DNA of 7,780 bases, taken from JAVXAG01 sp036660615. Lineage in GTDB: Bacteria > Bacillota > Clostridia > Peptostreptococcales > Anaerovoracaceae. Both the position numbers and the translations under genes were made by a program. Numbering within the stretch: the first letter of the stretch is position 1; each line of letters opens with the position of its first letter. The notes under the pieces are model-generated. The model did not search any database, was not told where the DNA came from, and saw only the letters and a list, made by a program, of their open reading frames with translations. The DNA lies in contig JAVXAG010000091.1 in the NCBI GenBank assembly GCA_036660615.1, positions 1-7,780 of the forward strand. The letters run 5' to 3'. Positions 7,074 through 7,780 of this stretch are shown in pieces.

Positions 7074-7709
7074 ATGAATAGTACGCCTGACAACGTTTTG
7101 GAAAGCAATAGGGCAAATATTGCGGGTATTGTTTCCAAGCCATTACAATTTAGCCATAAAACATATGGTGAGGTATTTTATACATTTACAGTTGGTGTGG
7201 AGAGAAAAAGTGGATACGAAGATGAGATAATTATTATGATTTCTGATAGGCTCATCAATGACAATTCTCCTTCCATTGGACAGTACATTAAGGTATCTGG
7301 CCAAGTTCGTACATACAATGAAAACATCGAGGGAAGAAACAAGCTTAATATTGTAATATTTGCAAGGGAGCTTGAGGAATTTACTGCTGATAGTGTTGAG
7401 GAAAATGAAATATATCTTGAAGGGTTTTTATGTAAAAAACCGCTTAAAAGGACTTCTCCTCTTGGACGGAAAATTTGTGACATAATGTTGGCGGTCAATC
7501 GAATGTACAACAAATCTGATTATATCCCCTGTATAGCATGGGGCCGCAATGCTTTATATTCTGATACTCTGGAAGTAGGCGACCGAATTTCAATTACCGG
7601 TAGGCTACAAAGCAGAGAGTACAAAAAGAAAGATGAAGATGGCAATCTTATTGCAAAGACTGCTTACGAGGTATCCATTCTAAAGTTGGATACTGACGAA
7701 AAAGAATAG
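7074..7709 (+). CDS. Single-stranded DNA-binding-like protein with two OB-folds
   Basis: This 211-aa cytoplasmic protein appears to contain two SSB-like OB-folds in tandem. The first spans about residues 13-103 (VSKPLQFSHKTYGEVFYTF, then GQYIKVSGQVRTY and NIVIFAREL). The second spans about 112-206 (NEIYLEGFLCKKPLKRTSP, then IPCIAWGRNA and VGDRISITGRLQSREY). The second half is the closer match to bacterial SSB, with the typical strand pattern of an early glycine-rich turn, an IPCIAWG strand and a GDRISITGRLQSR strand. The end, LDTDEKE, lacks the acidic tip ending in PF that partner proteins bind in the replicative SSB. Proteins of this build occur in Clostridia as accessory SSBs, and the main ssb is probably elsewhere. 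The start ATG has AGGAGGG at 7062-7068. The role in DNA repair, uptake or replication is unknown. Confidence 0.8.
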   Translation: MNSTPDNVLESNRANIAGIVSKPLQFSHKTYGEVFYTFTVGVERKSGYEDEIIIMISDRLINDNSPSIGQYIKVSGQVRTYNENIEGRNKLNIVIFARELEEFTADSVEENEIYLEGFLCKKPLKRTSPLGRKICDIMLAVNRMYNKSDYIPCIAWGRNALYSDTLEVGDRISITGRLQSREYKKKDEDGNLIAKTAYEVSILKLDTDEKE

Positions 7710-7730
7710 AACTTAAACTAATGTTTGTTG

Positions 7731-7758
7731 TCGAGGCTTTTGCAAGCCTCGATTTTTT
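7731..7758 (+). terminator. Intrinsic terminator after the SSB-like gene
   Basis: TCGAGGCTT (7731-7739) pairs perfectly with AAGCCTCGA (7744-7752) around a TTGC loop. Six T residues follow (7753-7758). It lies 21 nt after the stop codon and closes the transcription unit. Nothing recognisable is seen after it to the window end. Confidence 0.95.
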
Positions 7759-7780
7759 AGTTGGCAATGGCAGGGCGGAT

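Overview
The window looks like a piece of chromosome from a low-GC Gram-positive anaerobe, most likely a member of Clostridia. The evidence is the strong A+T bias, strong AAGGAG/AGGAGG-type ribosome binding sites, a T-box leader ahead of an aminoacyl-tRNA synthetase gene, cysteine-rich proteins and gene content typical of Firmicutes. I cannot name the genus from the sequence alone. All recognised genes are on the + strand and intact. I see no mobile element, CRISPR array, rRNA or tRNA.

Layout. Bases 1-346 hold a promoter and a complete valine-type T-box riboswitch: specifier GUU, stem III, antiterminator with a UGGU bulge, and an intrinsic terminator. It controls valS (347-3088, valyl-tRNA synthetase). 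After 20 nt comes folC (3109-4404, folylpolyglutamate/dihydrofolate synthase). A YegS/BmrU-type lipid kinase gene overlaps the end of folC by 8 nt. A GNAT acetyltransferase gene with a cysteine-bearing tail follows after 4 nt. Then come the two halves of a split ThrE-type threonine/serine exporter, joined to each other and to the GNAT gene by 4-nt ATGA overlaps. A 95-nt gap with a perfect 19-bp palindrome over a candidate promoter precedes a gene for a protein with two SSB-like OB-folds. A strong intrinsic terminator at 7731-7758 closes the unit.

How it works together. No terminator is visible between valS and the end of the second exporter gene, so valS-folC-lipid kinase-GNAT-exporter probably forms one read-through transcript with tight translational coupling. 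If so, the valine T-box could influence folate glutamylation, lipid phosphorylation and amino-acid export as well as tRNA charging; this is inference. The SSB-like gene may have its own regulated promoter.

Most of the window is ordinary housekeeping. The points worth a second look are a Cys-rich insertion in ValRS (CC-x2-CC-x3-C), the palindrome before the double-OB SSB-like gene, that protein's lack of the usual acidic SSB tail tip, the cysteine-bearing tail of the GNAT protein, and the make-up of the operon. I see no convincing evidence of an entirely new system.
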